64,000 nt of DNA, taken from NCBI RefSeq assembly GCF_025024155.1, contig NW_026251712.1, forward strand, positions 176,501 through 240,500. Reading direction: 5' to 3'. This DNA is from Gamsiella multidivaricata (taxonomy: Eukaryota; Mortierellomycota; Mortierellomycetes; Mortierellales; Mortierellaceae). The position numbers were made by a program, and so were the translations under genes. Below, piece after piece: positions 46,366-56,929 of the stretch. Every line of letters starts with the position of its first letter. Position 1 is the first letter of the stretch. The notes under the pieces are model-generated. The model made no database searches and was not told the DNA's origin. It worked only from the letters and a program-made list of their open reading frames with translations.

Positions 46366-46976
46366 TTACTTCCTGATGTCCAACATGAACAGCTCCACTT
46401 GGTGCTCCAGTGCCCCGCAAAACTCTTTCGTCACTTTGGTTTTGGACTCCTGTTTCCTTTCCTTATCCCCATCCATATCTCCATCCGCTGGTCTGCCGTC
46501 CTCCCTCTTGCTATCACTATTCAAGAACACATAATGACCGCCATACAACTGCGCGATGCGCTCCTTGACCTGCTCCCTACTCAAGTTCTGCTCCGTCTCC
46601 TGCTGTTGCGTAAGCTTTCTCTTCAACGTCAAAGCTTTCCCATCATCAAATCCATCAGCGCTCGAGTTCCGCTACTGCCACTGGCAATCCCCTCTGTATT
46701 CTTTCTCCACCTGCCTTCATCGGCAGCAGATGCTCTGACAACCTTCATCCAGCGTTCCCAAAGAGGACACCGACTATACTCGTCTATGATCCAGTTGATG
46801 TACTCTGTCTCTAGCAGTCTTCGCTCAGGCTGTTTTAGTGCCTCAAAAGTCACCAGAGGATCATGTCTCAAGATTCCAACCCGATCCCTCTGGAAAATAA
46901 TTCTGGTCGCCCATTGACGATGGTGGGGTAGGAGCCATGGGTGTCGCGTCGCAGCCCCCTCTTCCTGACCGAACAC
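46366..46976 (-). CDS. Hypothetical protein in two overlapping frames
   Basis: An N-terminal frame (46976-46629) encodes LEALKQPERRLLETEY-type sequence with several Trp and Arg (YINWIIDEYSRCPLWERWMK), and a C-terminal frame (46690-46366) encodes LSREQVKERIAQLYGGHYVFL and ends VELFMLDIRK. They differ by one frame and would join through a roughly 39-nt intron beginning GTGGAG near 46710, or reflect a frameshift. No domain recognised. Confidence 0.3.
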
Positions 46977-48455
46977 TGAAGCGCGCGATCCAACTGTGGA
47001 CTTTCCAATCGTTTTGCAGCTTCGTATATTTAACTGTGTGGAGAAGTGGACAAGACGAGCAAAACGGCTGGCTAATTTGATATGATAGCCCTAGCTAAGT
47101 TGAATCAATCAGCCTGGTTAACGTGTACCGACGGGCTGAGCAAGTCTTAAATTTACAGAGGCAGCGAATGTTAATTTGACAATCCTTAATGCTGAACATG
47201 GCGTGTAGCTTGTATGGCTACAGCGCAAATTCGCGCTGGTCTGCTGCACGCCTTTGCCATTCTCCTATTAAGAGAGTCGCACCAAAGCGCGTGAGCACCA
47301 ATAGGATACACTCGTTTATCAAGTGCACCCTTAAAATCCTTTCCTTATCGCTCCCGTCCACAGCCCTACCCATACCTCTCCTTCCACTTTCATGCCTCGG
47401 CTTTACCCCTTCCATTTCCGTCTCAGCTTCATCACCTCTATTCTCGCCTCAGCTTAACCATTTCATACTCGCCCTGATTTTTTATCTTTTTATCAGTGAA
47501 AAACACCTTAATAAGTGCATAGAGTCCCACGTATAAAATAAGAGACGACCAATCGCTGTTGGTGTTGCATTAATTTGTAAAAATTATTTTGCAATCGCAC
47601 ATCTTGTCATCCTTGGAACTTCCATTCCCTCTTTCTCCTCTCTCTCTCCTTTCCTCACCCTCACTCACTCCATCTCTCTATCGCACACAGAGAATAGAAA
47701 AGGTATCTATCCCATCCCAAAGTCTAACAATTTATATCCCAATTGAAAGCAGCCATTCACCGGGGAGGCGATATGGATATGAAGGAACGCGAAAAAACCA
47801 CCTCCGATTCAAGAAAGAGACGAAGACGCCTTTAGGGCGAAATAAAAATATTATTTTATTGCCTTCCCCAGCCAAACGGTCGTCTCTTATTTTATCCATG
47901 AGGCTCTAACTAGTAAATATCTAGCCGGTGTGGTGTGCAGATACTCCTCATTAACCTCTCCTGACACTATACTTTATAGCAATACCGGACACAGTTCCAA
48001 CAAGAAAGGTTGCTGAATCTTAAACGCAAGAGCACGTAGCTTTCTGTGCTGCGTCATTAATGCCATTGCTTTCTTCTGTCCAGGTCCTAGGACTCCTATG
48101 TCCGGTACTCTCAAAGTCGCAAAGCCTTGATCGAAATAGATGTGCCAAGAAGTCAGCGAGAAAAAAAGTGGATTGTTTAATGTGGGATTCTTGTAATTTA
48201 TACTGGAACTCGTCTCTGGTACTGATTATGGCTGACTAAAATAATATTCGAGCAGCAGAAGCTACCGATACAGCATGGCCTCTGATCTATCTGTAGACTT
48301 GTCGCTGGTCAATAGCCATTGTCACAAGTGCGGCAGAATGAGGGGGCGGTTCTAGCGCTGAATAAAGTGGATGGCCGCAAAGGCAAATCGAATTGGTGTT
48401 TGAATATTTGAATCCTTTCTAGTTCATCTCTCACATAGATTAAGACAAAGTCGCT
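46977..48455. other. Gene-free AT-rich interval
   Basis: Nearly 1.5 kb without a supported gene. The longest frames are Leu/Pro/Ser-rich translations of CT-rich DNA with no family resemblance. Confidence 0.4.
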
Positions 48456-49862
48456 TCAGATACATCGAAAGCTTACCTCCTTTGCATTTTTCATTGATTC
48501 CTCCATGGCGTGCAGGAAGTATTCCTCTGGGCCAAGAGAAAAATTCTTAAAGCTAAGAAGAATCTTCGTTGGATCAAGATTCCCTTCATCATCCTCCATA
48601 GATGTCATATCCCACTCGGATTCTCGAATCTGTACCCACGCTCTTCTGTCGTGACGCATCTTTTCCAGGCTTCTCTCTGCTGAGACATGCCCTTTCCCTA
48701 TGGCCTTAAGGTACCATTCCTCTGCTTTCTCGTCATCCGGCCTTGTACCTCTTCCGTGTTGGTACATGTATCCCATCATGTATTCCGCATGAACATATCC
48801 TTGAACTGCAGCTTTGTTGAACCATTCGAGCGCTAGCGTATCGTTCAGCCAAACATCGAAATACATCTTCCCAAGAGAGTACTGTGCATGCGCGTCATTA
48901 ACTGCTGCGGCCATGTGATACCATTCCGCCGCCTCGACAAATCGGTCCTGGGTAAACAGCAAATCACCAAAGTTGGACCAAGCTTCCTGATATCCCTGTT
49001 TTGCGGCCTTTAAATACCAGCCCTCGGCTGCGACACAGTCCCCTCTATCGTGGTAATGAACGCCCATGGTGTTCTGCGCCCTTGCATTCCCCAGATTAGC
49101 CGCAATCAAGAACCATTTCAACGCTTCTTCTTCATCTATTGGAACCTTGCTCCCGGCACGGTACATGGCTCCTATGTAGTTGGCAACATCTCCATTCTTA
49201 TGCGCCATGCTCTTGAGTGCTTGCAGTCGTCCGCTGTTCGTACTGTCTATCATTGGCGCTGGGTCCACGTCTTCTGTAGTGACAATGGGGCACTCCAATG
49301 GTCTTTTCTTGGGCTCCTCGTCTAGACACCGAACCATCCACCGCATGTAGTCTTCGGAACCTTTTCCCATTTTCCTCATAACCATCCCCAGTGCAAAGAT
49401 GTCTGAATAGAAAGAATACTGGGGAGAGTCCGAACGCAGCTCTGGTGCCATCCATCGCTCATCACAGTCCATATCGTCGGATCCGAACCCCGCTATCTTG
49501 GCGTCGAAATTCCTGGTAAGGAGGATGTTTGATGTTCTGATTTTCCTGTGGACGAAGTCCATACCTTGGAGGTACACGAGTCCACTGCTGATCTGCTTCG
49601 CGATCTCCTCCCTTCTGTCTCCAATTTCATCAATGTTGTCGGCAAGAGTGCCACGGTCCGCAAAGTCCATGACCTGGATGTTGCCATAATGATGGTAGAA
49701 CTGGATGATGTTCCTATTCCTCATAGCCATGAGATCGGTCTCTCGTATATTACCAACAACTTCCTTTATGGCTACACCTCGAACACCGCATTGTCCTACG
49801 CGCACCTTTACGTATTCTGTCCAGCTCAAGTACTCTGGCCGACCATAACAGGCTGTACACAT
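48456..49862 (-). CDS. Sel1-repeat pseudokinase
   Basis: 468 aa from the first ATG in frame (49862); MCTACYGRPEY. A TKL-like kinase fold covers about 15-215. The beta-3 lysine is kept (VAIK, K33), but the catalytic loop is FVHRKIRTSN (HRD to HRK, position 107) and the magnesium motif is AGFG (DFG to GFG, position 125). APE is intact (MAPEL). There is no glycine-rich loop. Sel1-like repeats of about 36 residues follow from about 225 to 410, for example EALKWFLIAANLGNARAQNTMG and ALEWFNKAAVQGYVHAEYMMG. Sel1 repeats are protein-binding helical hairpins, so a scaffold or allosteric role is likely. An in-phase 4-nt first exon (ATGA at 50023-50020, then GTATGT) is a possible alternative start. Its neighbour upstream is a related kinase that keeps its catalytic residues. 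Confidence 0.8.
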   Translation of the reverse strand: MCTACYGRPEYLSWTEYVKVRVGQCGVRGVAIKEVVGNIRETDLMAMRNRNIIQFYHHYGNIQVMDFADRGTLADNIDEIGDRREEIAKQISSGLVYLQGMDFVHRKIRTSNILLTRNFDAKIAGFGSDDMDCDERWMAPELRSDSPQYSFYSDIFALGMVMRKMGKGSEDYMRWMVRCLDEEPKKRPLECPIVTTEDVDPAPMIDSTNSGRLQALKSMAHKNGDVANYIGAMYRAGSKVPIDEEEALKWFLIAANLGNARAQNTMGVHYHDRGDCVAAEGWYLKAAKQGYQEAWSNFGDLLFTQDRFVEAAEWYHMAAAVNDAHAQYSLGKMYFDVWLNDTLALEWFNKAAVQGYVHAEYMMGYMYQHGRGTRPDDEKAEEWYLKAIGKGHVSAERSLEKMRHDRRAWVQIRESEWDMTSMEDDEGNLDPTKILLSFKNFSLGPEEYFLHAMEESMKNAKEVSFRCI

Positions 49863-50209
49863 GCCCAACTTGATGGTTGCTATAGAAAGATATCATACAA
49901 AAATACACTTCAAGAGAGTGAGTTTTCAATGAGTCCAGTGCTTCGAGGACTAGTAAACAGTCAAGATGGGCGGGAGGAGAGGTGGTTTTGAATAATGATA
50001 CTATGAAGGAAGCACATACTCATTTTGAGCCTTGGTAGAAGATGCTGGGGATAGAGAAGATAAGAGAAGCTTCGCCAAGAAGAGATAAAAACAAAGAAAG
50101 GATTTAAGGGGGATTTATTGCTTCTACTCGTTCTTGCCTTCACATGCAAACACTACATGTCCCGTAGCAGATGATTGCCCTTAGCCAAAAGATTCCCTTC
50201 CTTTATGGC

Positions 50210-51925
50210 CTAACCCAGGTTTTGATTACTCTCGTAGAGCCTTGTCCTACGGTTCGTCTCAAGAACGATCATAGCCAACTCGTTGGCCGCATCTGGGTCT
50301 CCGTTCTCAACCGCCTTCTTGTACCACTCCATGGTCTTGTCCAAGTCCTCTTTCACGCCCCAGCCGTAACGATACATCGTACCCATCGCATACTGCGCTT
50401 GGCCATACCCCTGGTCAGCTGCACGTTGGAACCACTTAATGGCGGTAGTGTAGTTTGGTCTGACGCCCCATCCTGTACGATACATGAGCCCAATGTTATA
50501 TTGTGAGATGCGATCCCCAGCCGCCTTACGGCACCACCTCATCGCCTCAGGATACTTTTCCTGGCCCAAGCAGATCCTACCCATCCCAGTCGCCGCAGAT
50601 ATATGTCCTTGATTCGCTGCCTTTTGCATCCAGTGTACTGCTTCTATGGGATCTGGAGGTACGCCATGGCCATAGTAGAACATAACACCCAACTTATACT
50701 GCCCATCCGAATTTTCCTGCTCGGCAGCCTCGCGGTACCATTTCAAAGCTTCAATATGGTTGCCTGCTTTGAAACAGCTGACACCCATCAAATGCTGTGA
50801 AACGGCATGTCCACCTCTTGCTGCACTGAGATGCCATCTGCGTGCCTCGCCTTCGTTCTTGGTCACTCCATGGCCCTGGCTATACATCTCGCCCAAGACA
50901 TAGCTGCCCACCGGATGATGGCTGACTTGTCGTGCATAGTCCTGTGCTTGTTCGTAGAGCCCAGATCTATAGTACTCAAGAGCCTTTACAGCCTTTGCCA
51001 CATCGCATCTTAGGTCGGCAGGCTCGAGCCGGAGCTCAATCGCATTGGATCTGTCCTTGAGAAAGTCCTGATGCTCGAGGCGCATCCGCCCCAGTTCATT
51101 CAGATCATTGGCGTGGGTATCCATGCTCGCGTCACATTTTCCACCCGCCACGAATTGGGATAGAATATGTAGGTTCTTGTCCTGTACATCGGCATCCCCC
51201 GTTGCCAGCCGCGCTAGCTGTTCCTGTATCTCCCTCAAAGAACATCCATACTTCAGAAACAATACTGCTCTAGCTTTCGGTCTGCACTTTGGGTCCAAAT
51301 CCCAACAAGCTTGCATGATATTACGGTATTCGTGCGGGACGTCCTCCAGCTTCTCCTCCAAAACTTGGCGCCTGTTGCATGGTTCCGCGGCTGATGACGC
51401 CATCTCCCACATGACAATCCCAAGAGCGTAGATATCGGACTCAGGCGAATACGCAGTTTTATCCTCCAGCAGTTCGGGGGCTGTCCATCCGGGACTTCCA
51501 TCGCACGGCTTCTTGTCCTTTTTGTCCGTGATTGTCATCGCTGACCCAAAATCGCAGAGCTTGGCCTCGAGTTTTTTGGTCAACAACACATTGTAGCTCT
51601 TGATGTCGCAGTGTATGATGCCCAGACTGTGTATGTAGGAAAGTCCGTGAGCAATCTCACCCGCAATCCTCTCTTTGTCTTCCCACTGCAGTCTGGAGAT
51701 GGCGCTGTTGAGGTCTCCACCCTCGGCATCCTCCATAATAAGTTCAAGCGGTTCCTCGACGGTGTAGTGGTAATACTGAATGATATGCCTGTCTGCAAGA
51801 TTCTTGATAATCTCCACCTCCCGTAAAAACGACTCCTCCTGACCCGTTCGGGGACTCTTTATCGCGACTCTCTGCCCTCTCCAGATATGCCCTGGCGCTA
51901 CGTCTCCTTGCGTTGATATTGCCAT
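50210..51925 (-). CDS. Sel1-repeat protein kinase, TKL/RIPK-like
   Basis: 571 aa from ATG 51925 (MAISTQGDVAPGHIWRG); the frame is open further upstream but lacks another ATG close by with a supported leader. Kinase domain about 10-235: VAIK (K23), C-helix FLREVEII, catalytic loop IIHCDIKSYN (D107), CDFG (D125), APE (149-151), and SPESDIYALGIVMWEM in subdomain IX. All catalytic residues are present, but the glycine loop is reduced. From about 290 on there are about seven Sel1-like repeats (EALKWYREAAEQENSDGQYKLG, AIKWFQRAADQGYGQAQYAMG). It is the only catalytically complete kinase among three neighbours. It is divergent to the MLKL-like pseudokinase with 265 bp between starts, implying co-regulation. 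Confidence 0.85.
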   Translation of the reverse strand: MAISTQGDVAPGHIWRGQRVAIKSPRTGQEESFLREVEIIKNLADRHIIQYYHYTVEEPLELIMEDAEGGDLNSAISRLQWEDKERIAGEIAHGLSYIHSLGIIHCDIKSYNVLLTKKLEAKLCDFGSAMTITDKKDKKPCDGSPGWTAPELLEDKTAYSPESDIYALGIVMWEMASSAAEPCNRRQVLEEKLEDVPHEYRNIMQACWDLDPKCRPKARAVLFLKYGCSLREIQEQLARLATGDADVQDKNLHILSQFVAGGKCDASMDTHANDLNELGRMRLEHQDFLKDRSNAIELRLEPADLRCDVAKAVKALEYYRSGLYEQAQDYARQVSHHPVGSYVLGEMYSQGHGVTKNEGEARRWHLSAARGGHAVSQHLMGVSCFKAGNHIEALKWYREAAEQENSDGQYKLGVMFYYGHGVPPDPIEAVHWMQKAANQGHISAATGMGRICLGQEKYPEAMRWCRKAAGDRISQYNIGLMYRTGWGVRPNYTTAIKWFQRAADQGYGQAQYAMGTMYRYGWGVKEDLDKTMEWYKKAVENGDPDAANELAMIVLETNRRTRLYESNQNLG

Positions 51926-52190
51926 GGTTCGCACTTGATGTGTTGGTTGGGATTGTTGAAGGAAAGATGTTTGATGTGACAAAAAAAAAGCTTCGCCTTT
52001 TTTTACGTTAAGGGGGGGTTTTGGTTGATGCTGTGTAACTACACAAGTCGACAGTTCTCTGACGATGAATTGATTCCGCCTTCGCCACTGTCTGAACCTT
52101 CCTTCATTTCTCTTCTTTTGTTTCCACTTGACCCAACTAGACCTCCACAACTGAATCCGACACTTGAAACTACTTTACTGCTGAAATAAG
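51926..52190. promoter_or_regulatory. Bidirectional promoter between kinase and MLKL-like pseudokinase
   Basis: 265 bp between divergent ATGs at 51925 and 52191, with a short A-run near 51980 and a G-run near 52012. Co-regulation is inferred from the arrangement. Confidence 0.5.
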
Positions 52191-53429
52191 ATGGCCGATA
52201 TAACAAGTGCCGTTGCCAACCTGGTGGCCAGTATCTCTAGCGCAGCAGGACGTACTCGGGTCAACAAGAGATCATGCTTTTACCTGGCCCTCAGATGTAA
52301 TTACGTGCTCGAACGTCTCGAGAATGGAGAACTTGGTTCGCCGACCGACCCTAAGCTGAAGGGGCTGGTCGCCACCCTTGAAGCATGCAGGAACGACCTC
52401 ACCAAGTTCACAGGCCTGGGATTTCTTATGCGCCTCATCAAGTCTGGAGAAATACCGTTAATCTGCGATATGCACGCGGAGAACCTGGATTGGTGGCTGG
52501 CCACAGTTCCTGAGAGAATGTCCGACGCAGAGTTGCTTGACGAGGATTTGGGGGCTATACGCCTTGAGGAGGGAGTGTCCAGGAATCAAGATGAAGGGAG
52601 AGCGATTCTACGGTCCGATATGCCCTCTCGGATTTCGAAAGTCCTGATTGTGGACCCAGGCAAACTTGAGATTGGAGGGGAAGTAGGAAAGTTCCCATTT
52701 GGAACCATTTACATGGGGACTTACGACGACAAGCCAGTCTATGTCAGGGAGGTAGGCAAGGAGTTCGCAGGTGCCCATCTCGATCTTATCATGACCAGTA
52801 TCCGCCTTAGCAGGTGTCTTGCGGACTGCCAGAATATCCTTCACGTGCATGGTATCTCTGAAGGATTTCGTATCGTGACCAACGCTACCACCCACGGTCC
52901 TTTAAGTGAATTCTTTATCAAGGATGCGCCGCAGAAGGTTGCCATTGCGCGCAAGGTCGCTGATGCCATAATGGCCATGCACGACATTACGGCGGGCAGG
53001 GAGTGTGTGATCCACAGGGACATCAGGGCCGCCAATGTTTTGATCAACAAGAGCCAGGATGGGGATCTGGAGCCCAAGATCACTGGATTCGAGATGTGCA
53101 AGCAGAGTACATCCCGTACTGGCCAATATCCTGAGATAGAAGAGAGTTACCGCAGGTGGTGGTCCCCTGAAAGGACCAGCAAATACGGAACCTCCACAAA
53201 ATCGGACGTTTACTCATTCGGCGTTCTCATGTACGAAATCTCTACCGGTAAAGAGCCAGGGGATGGGGATCTCGTGAAGATGGAGGGCATGAGGATCTGC
53301 GCCGAGTATACCGCGTTGATGGAGAGATGCCTCGATGACCACTACGATGCGAGGCCGAAAATGGATCAGGTCGTCCAGGAACTGTTATCGATTGAGAACA
53401 TCCTCATGGTTGGCGTAAGAGAGCCTTAG
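52191..53429 (+). CDS. MLKL-like pseudokinase with N-terminal helical domain
   Basis: Intronless, 412 aa. Residues about 5-105 are all-helical with a pattern (NKRSCFYLALRCNYVLERL, LVATLEACRNDLTKF, GFLMRLIKSGE) resembling the N-terminal four-helix-bundle of MLKL and related adaptor domains. A linker leads to a kinase fold at about 155-405. The beta-3 VAIK motif is VYVR (Lys replaced by Arg186), DFG is replaced by GFE (299-301), and APE by SPE; HRD is kept (275-277), as are ANVLI and the DVYSFGVLMYE segment. Losing both the ATP lysine and the DFG aspartate means a pseudokinase. Helical bundle plus pseudokinase is the architecture of MLKL, the membrane-disrupting effector of necroptosis. A membrane or cell-death role here is inference; similar domains in fungi also serve as plain adaptors. 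Confidence 0.75.
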   Translation: MADITSAVANLVASISSAAGRTRVNKRSCFYLALRCNYVLERLENGELGSPTDPKLKGLVATLEACRNDLTKFTGLGFLMRLIKSGEIPLICDMHAENLDWWLATVPERMSDAELLDEDLGAIRLEEGVSRNQDEGRAILRSDMPSRISKVLIVDPGKLEIGGEVGKFPFGTIYMGTYDDKPVYVREVGKEFAGAHLDLIMTSIRLSRCLADCQNILHVHGISEGFRIVTNATTHGPLSEFFIKDAPQKVAIARKVADAIMAMHDITAGRECVIHRDIRAANVLINKSQDGDLEPKITGFEMCKQSTSRTGQYPEIEESYRRWWSPERTSKYGTSTKSDVYSFGVLMYEISTGKEPGDGDLVKMEGMRICAEYTALMERCLDDHYDARPKMDQVVQELLSIENILMVGVREP

Positions 53430-54640
53430 ATAGGCGTTTTTTCTTTGTTTTTATTTTAACTTGGAGTAAATATGCTGTGATGGAGTGAATAGGGGGTCCG
53501 ATTTCTAAAATCTCAATAGACCTCAAAGGAAGAGAGGATATGGATGGATGAGAGGGCGTGAAAGAATGGTTAGAGGAGAGAATTTTTAAGTCCTAAGCCC
53601 AAATCAGGCAGACAATCGGGAGTATAGCCTAGATTAAGGACCGCTTCCTTTTTGCATGAGAGGAAACTGCTTCAAGTACGAGGGCCTTAAGGAACTTTTC
53701 ATCTGCTTGCCATAATTGTCTCCTAAAACTCATCAAGAGCAAAGCAAGTTGGGAAAAATAATCCCGCCATGTAATGTATCATGCACGAGTAAAGCTCTAT
53801 ACTGGTATGACGGTACCATTGAAGCGATGTCTCCATCCCTGCAAACTAAACTTCTAGCTGGAAAAAGTAGCATCTCTTAAGGTACGGACCGGGAATCGGA
53901 TTTAAGTGTTACTTACAGTGTCTGTTGTACGTTCAAGCCCTAGTATGACAGCTAGAGAGTGTACCTGAGACTCTTGCAGACGATTAGGACCAGTAGAGTG
54001 AATCCATGGTGAAATAAAGGCTTATTGAGTCGAATGCCGCTATCTAGATTAGGTATATATTGGGCTCACACAGTGGGGAAGTTAGAGACTGGGCGCAGCA
54101 CTATTGGCATCATGATATCCAGTCCACCGTCGGCCAATAAAAAAGATTTTTAACCAGAGCCATATTCAACGACCCTCTACGGCGTAGTATACGTATACGA
54201 GTATACTCGTTACCATTGACTATACTCTATCAACTACTCGAGCATATAATCGCGTTACGCGCGCCGAGTATAGAGGCCACCACCAACCAGCCGATAATAG
54301 GGGAAGGTAAGGAAGCCATCAAGAGAGGCGGCGATGGGAATAGGTTGTGAGTAGAAACTGGGGTAGACTGTCGAGAAATTATATGGCGAACTTTGTTCAA
54401 TAAGGTTTATGCACCGTATTGTATACGTGGCTTACAGTGGGGTATGGTACCAACCAACCAATTGGCGCTCATTATACCCCGATCTGTATACTCGTATAGG
54501 GTTGTTGAATATGCCTCTGATGACATCTAAAGCGCTGGTGCATTGCGCTTTGCCCCTGGCATATTTTGCTTGCGTAACCTTAAAACTCTCATTGTTGAAG
54601 GATAAAGCAAAGACAAAGCTCAGATCACGCGCTTGAAGGA
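53430..54640. other. Gene-free interval with palindromic AT/GTATAC motifs
   Basis: About 1.2 kb. Between 54183 and 54250 there is a cluster of overlapping self-complementary words built on GTATAC and CGAGTATACTCG, able to form a small hairpin; a related word recurs near 54488. No gene is supported. Confidence 0.4.
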
Positions 54641-54649
54641 GGAGTGTCA

Positions 54650-56085
54650 CCATGAGTTTCGTGATTATTGCCAGTGTCGTACCAAATTCTTTGGACAAGA
54701 CCACCACGCTTCTTATCAAGCCGTCGACAAGACTCGGCTATCCATCTTCGGAACCGATTGCCTCGATACAGTTCCTGTGGTCGGATCATGTCAGTATGTT
54801 CTTAAGATGGATAAGCTCTATTCCATACGGCGGCGGTATTGAGGATGAGATGATACGTCTGATTAACAACACTCGCAACATCCCTCAACATCGCATTGGA
54901 CGGATATAAACACCACGGACTTTCAGCTACGGGGTTGGACGCAACCAGGTGGACTTGCGGATGTTGAATACAGAATTCTCCAATCGTTACTTTTCTAGCG
55001 ATAGCTGTACGGACATGATTTTTTTTTTTTTTCCAAGGCCAGGCCACAACAAACTATACTCAGTCGAAAGTTGCAGTTCCAGAAACCATACACGTGTGGT
55101 GGATGAATTGGGCGCGCGGATAATGATGAACAGGTTCGGCACGGTATGCGGTACTACAGACTACGAGCTGATAACGTTTATGCGAGGCGTCCCGGAGAGG
55201 TTTGCTTCCTATCCGAAAATGCTCATTACTAAGTGCGTGTTTTCGACTGGCGAGGTCCATGCTCTTTCGATGACCACTGCGTGGTTCTCACCGCAGAACT
55301 ACAAAATCTTCAACCAAGTGGCAAGAATGGCTTTCGAGGAGCCGGACGAGTTACTACAAAATCTGGATCATCCATAGGAAAGGCAGCCTTCAAGTCGAAC
55401 TCTACTTTGTTCATCGAAGTCCGGACTCGAGAAGCTACAGTTGACGCTGCAGCCTGCTATTCTTTCAAGACAGATCTTTACCTCCTTCGCAACAATACTA
55501 GCGTGGCATGCATCTATGTCAGCGTTAATACGCTTTTATTGAAACCAAGAGCATTTGACTCATTTACCTTAGAAGCCTTAGGGGGCGATCGAATGCCTAC
55601 ACCACGGAATAACAGCTTAGCGATGACCACTAACCACGCCCTTCCTAGGGACGAGAATGATGTGGGACATATACCCATCCCCACGTTATGGGACGCTACA
55701 GCTTCTGCTGCACTATTATATGGCCTCCCTAGGACACAGCTTCCTCCACAACTACAACGAAGGAGTTCTCTACGTGGTTTACGATACGTTAGACACCCTG
55801 GACGGATTCGACATTCCCGATTGGCTAATGGGTTGTATGATTGCAGTCATGATTTTCTGTCTTTGCCTCTGGGTTTGACAGAATATTTTCTGAATGCACT
55901 TTATACTGGCTCGTTGTACAGAACTTTTTTCGGTCCGACTTGCACCCAACACTACTAGCCGTACCCCATCATTATGCGATCCAATGTTAAGCCGCTCACG
56001 ATTGAGAGTATGCTGATCGTGTCTGCGGACGATATGTACCACATGGATGTCAAGCAATCAACTACCTCACTGCCATGGACACTAA
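54650..56085 (+). pseudogene. Membrane-protein family, copy D (degraded)
   Basis: Plus-strand copy, opposite to A-C. Recognisable parts in order across all three frames: EMIRLINNTRNIPQ (cf. TISNTRNIPG), TPRTF with the preceding Tyr codon turned into TAA near 54907, LITKCVFSTGEVHALSMTTAWF, KSNSTLFIEVRTREATVDAAACYSF, VLYVVYDTLDTLDGFDIPDWLMGCMIAVMIFCLCLW. Several stops and frame changes separate them, and a T-run at about 55019-55032 has apparently been inserted. It is more diverged from A-C than they are from each other, so it is an older duplicate. Confidence 0.65.
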
Positions 56086-56929
56086 GGCGCTCTCACTAGA
56101 CAAATATAAAGCTATTAGCTCTACAAGAACAGCAGTATTAATTAAAGCAAAATAGAAGGCAGACACGGACGATAGTGCTCAGGTCGATCCTCATAGTAAT
56201 ACTGAATATTGTAGCTAAAGACTAGGCGCGTTTCAATGAAGGGTGTCCCAAAGGACTAAGAGACTAAATGATCATGACCATGATTCTATAGAATAACCAT
56301 TATTCTGTACAATTCCTTCCTGGAGTGCAGAGCTCTGTATTTCATGAGAGAGGCTCACGCATCCGAACAATCGATCGAGCCTTGGTACATTGCGTGTGCG
56401 TGCAAAAGGTGTAATACTAGGATACTAGGTTCAGTTTGCTATAGTGCCATCAGTGCTTCGCCCACATCCGAGAGCACAGTTAGCATCGACATAACTACTA
56501 TATAAACCCTATTTACGTATACGCAGAACTAGATAGTCTCTCCTTTGCTCTAAATTCACTCTCACTGAATTCCATCGTTTCCATTGCATCCTTCTCATCC
56601 ATTTGTTCGCACCTACCGAATACAAAACACGTGTCTCCCCTCTGGCCATGCTTCGCCTTTTTTTTTCTTAGAATGGCGATGTTCGCTGATGTTGGTACTC
56701 GTATTGGGAGCTCGATCGATGAATAGCAAATTGCTTTGGTTGGACGCGAAGCTGAAAAATCTCGCAGCATGCAATTTCAATGCACCCACAGACAAGCAAG
56801 CAAACAAACACATACAAATGTAATTAAAGAGAGAATGAATAGTAAATATGGTGGAGCCCAGAAATAGACTATCAACAACAGGGTGGCGAGGGTAGTTCCC
56901 TCCAGTTTAAAAGCAGCAATGCTCGCACT
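56086..56929. other. Spacer between copies D and E
   Basis: About 840 bp, AT-rich, with no supported gene. Confidence 0.4.

Noticed and set aside
53930..53975. A GTTCAAGCCC word resembling a tRNA B-box
   Set aside because: No matching A-box, acceptor stem or anticodon arm could be folded around it.
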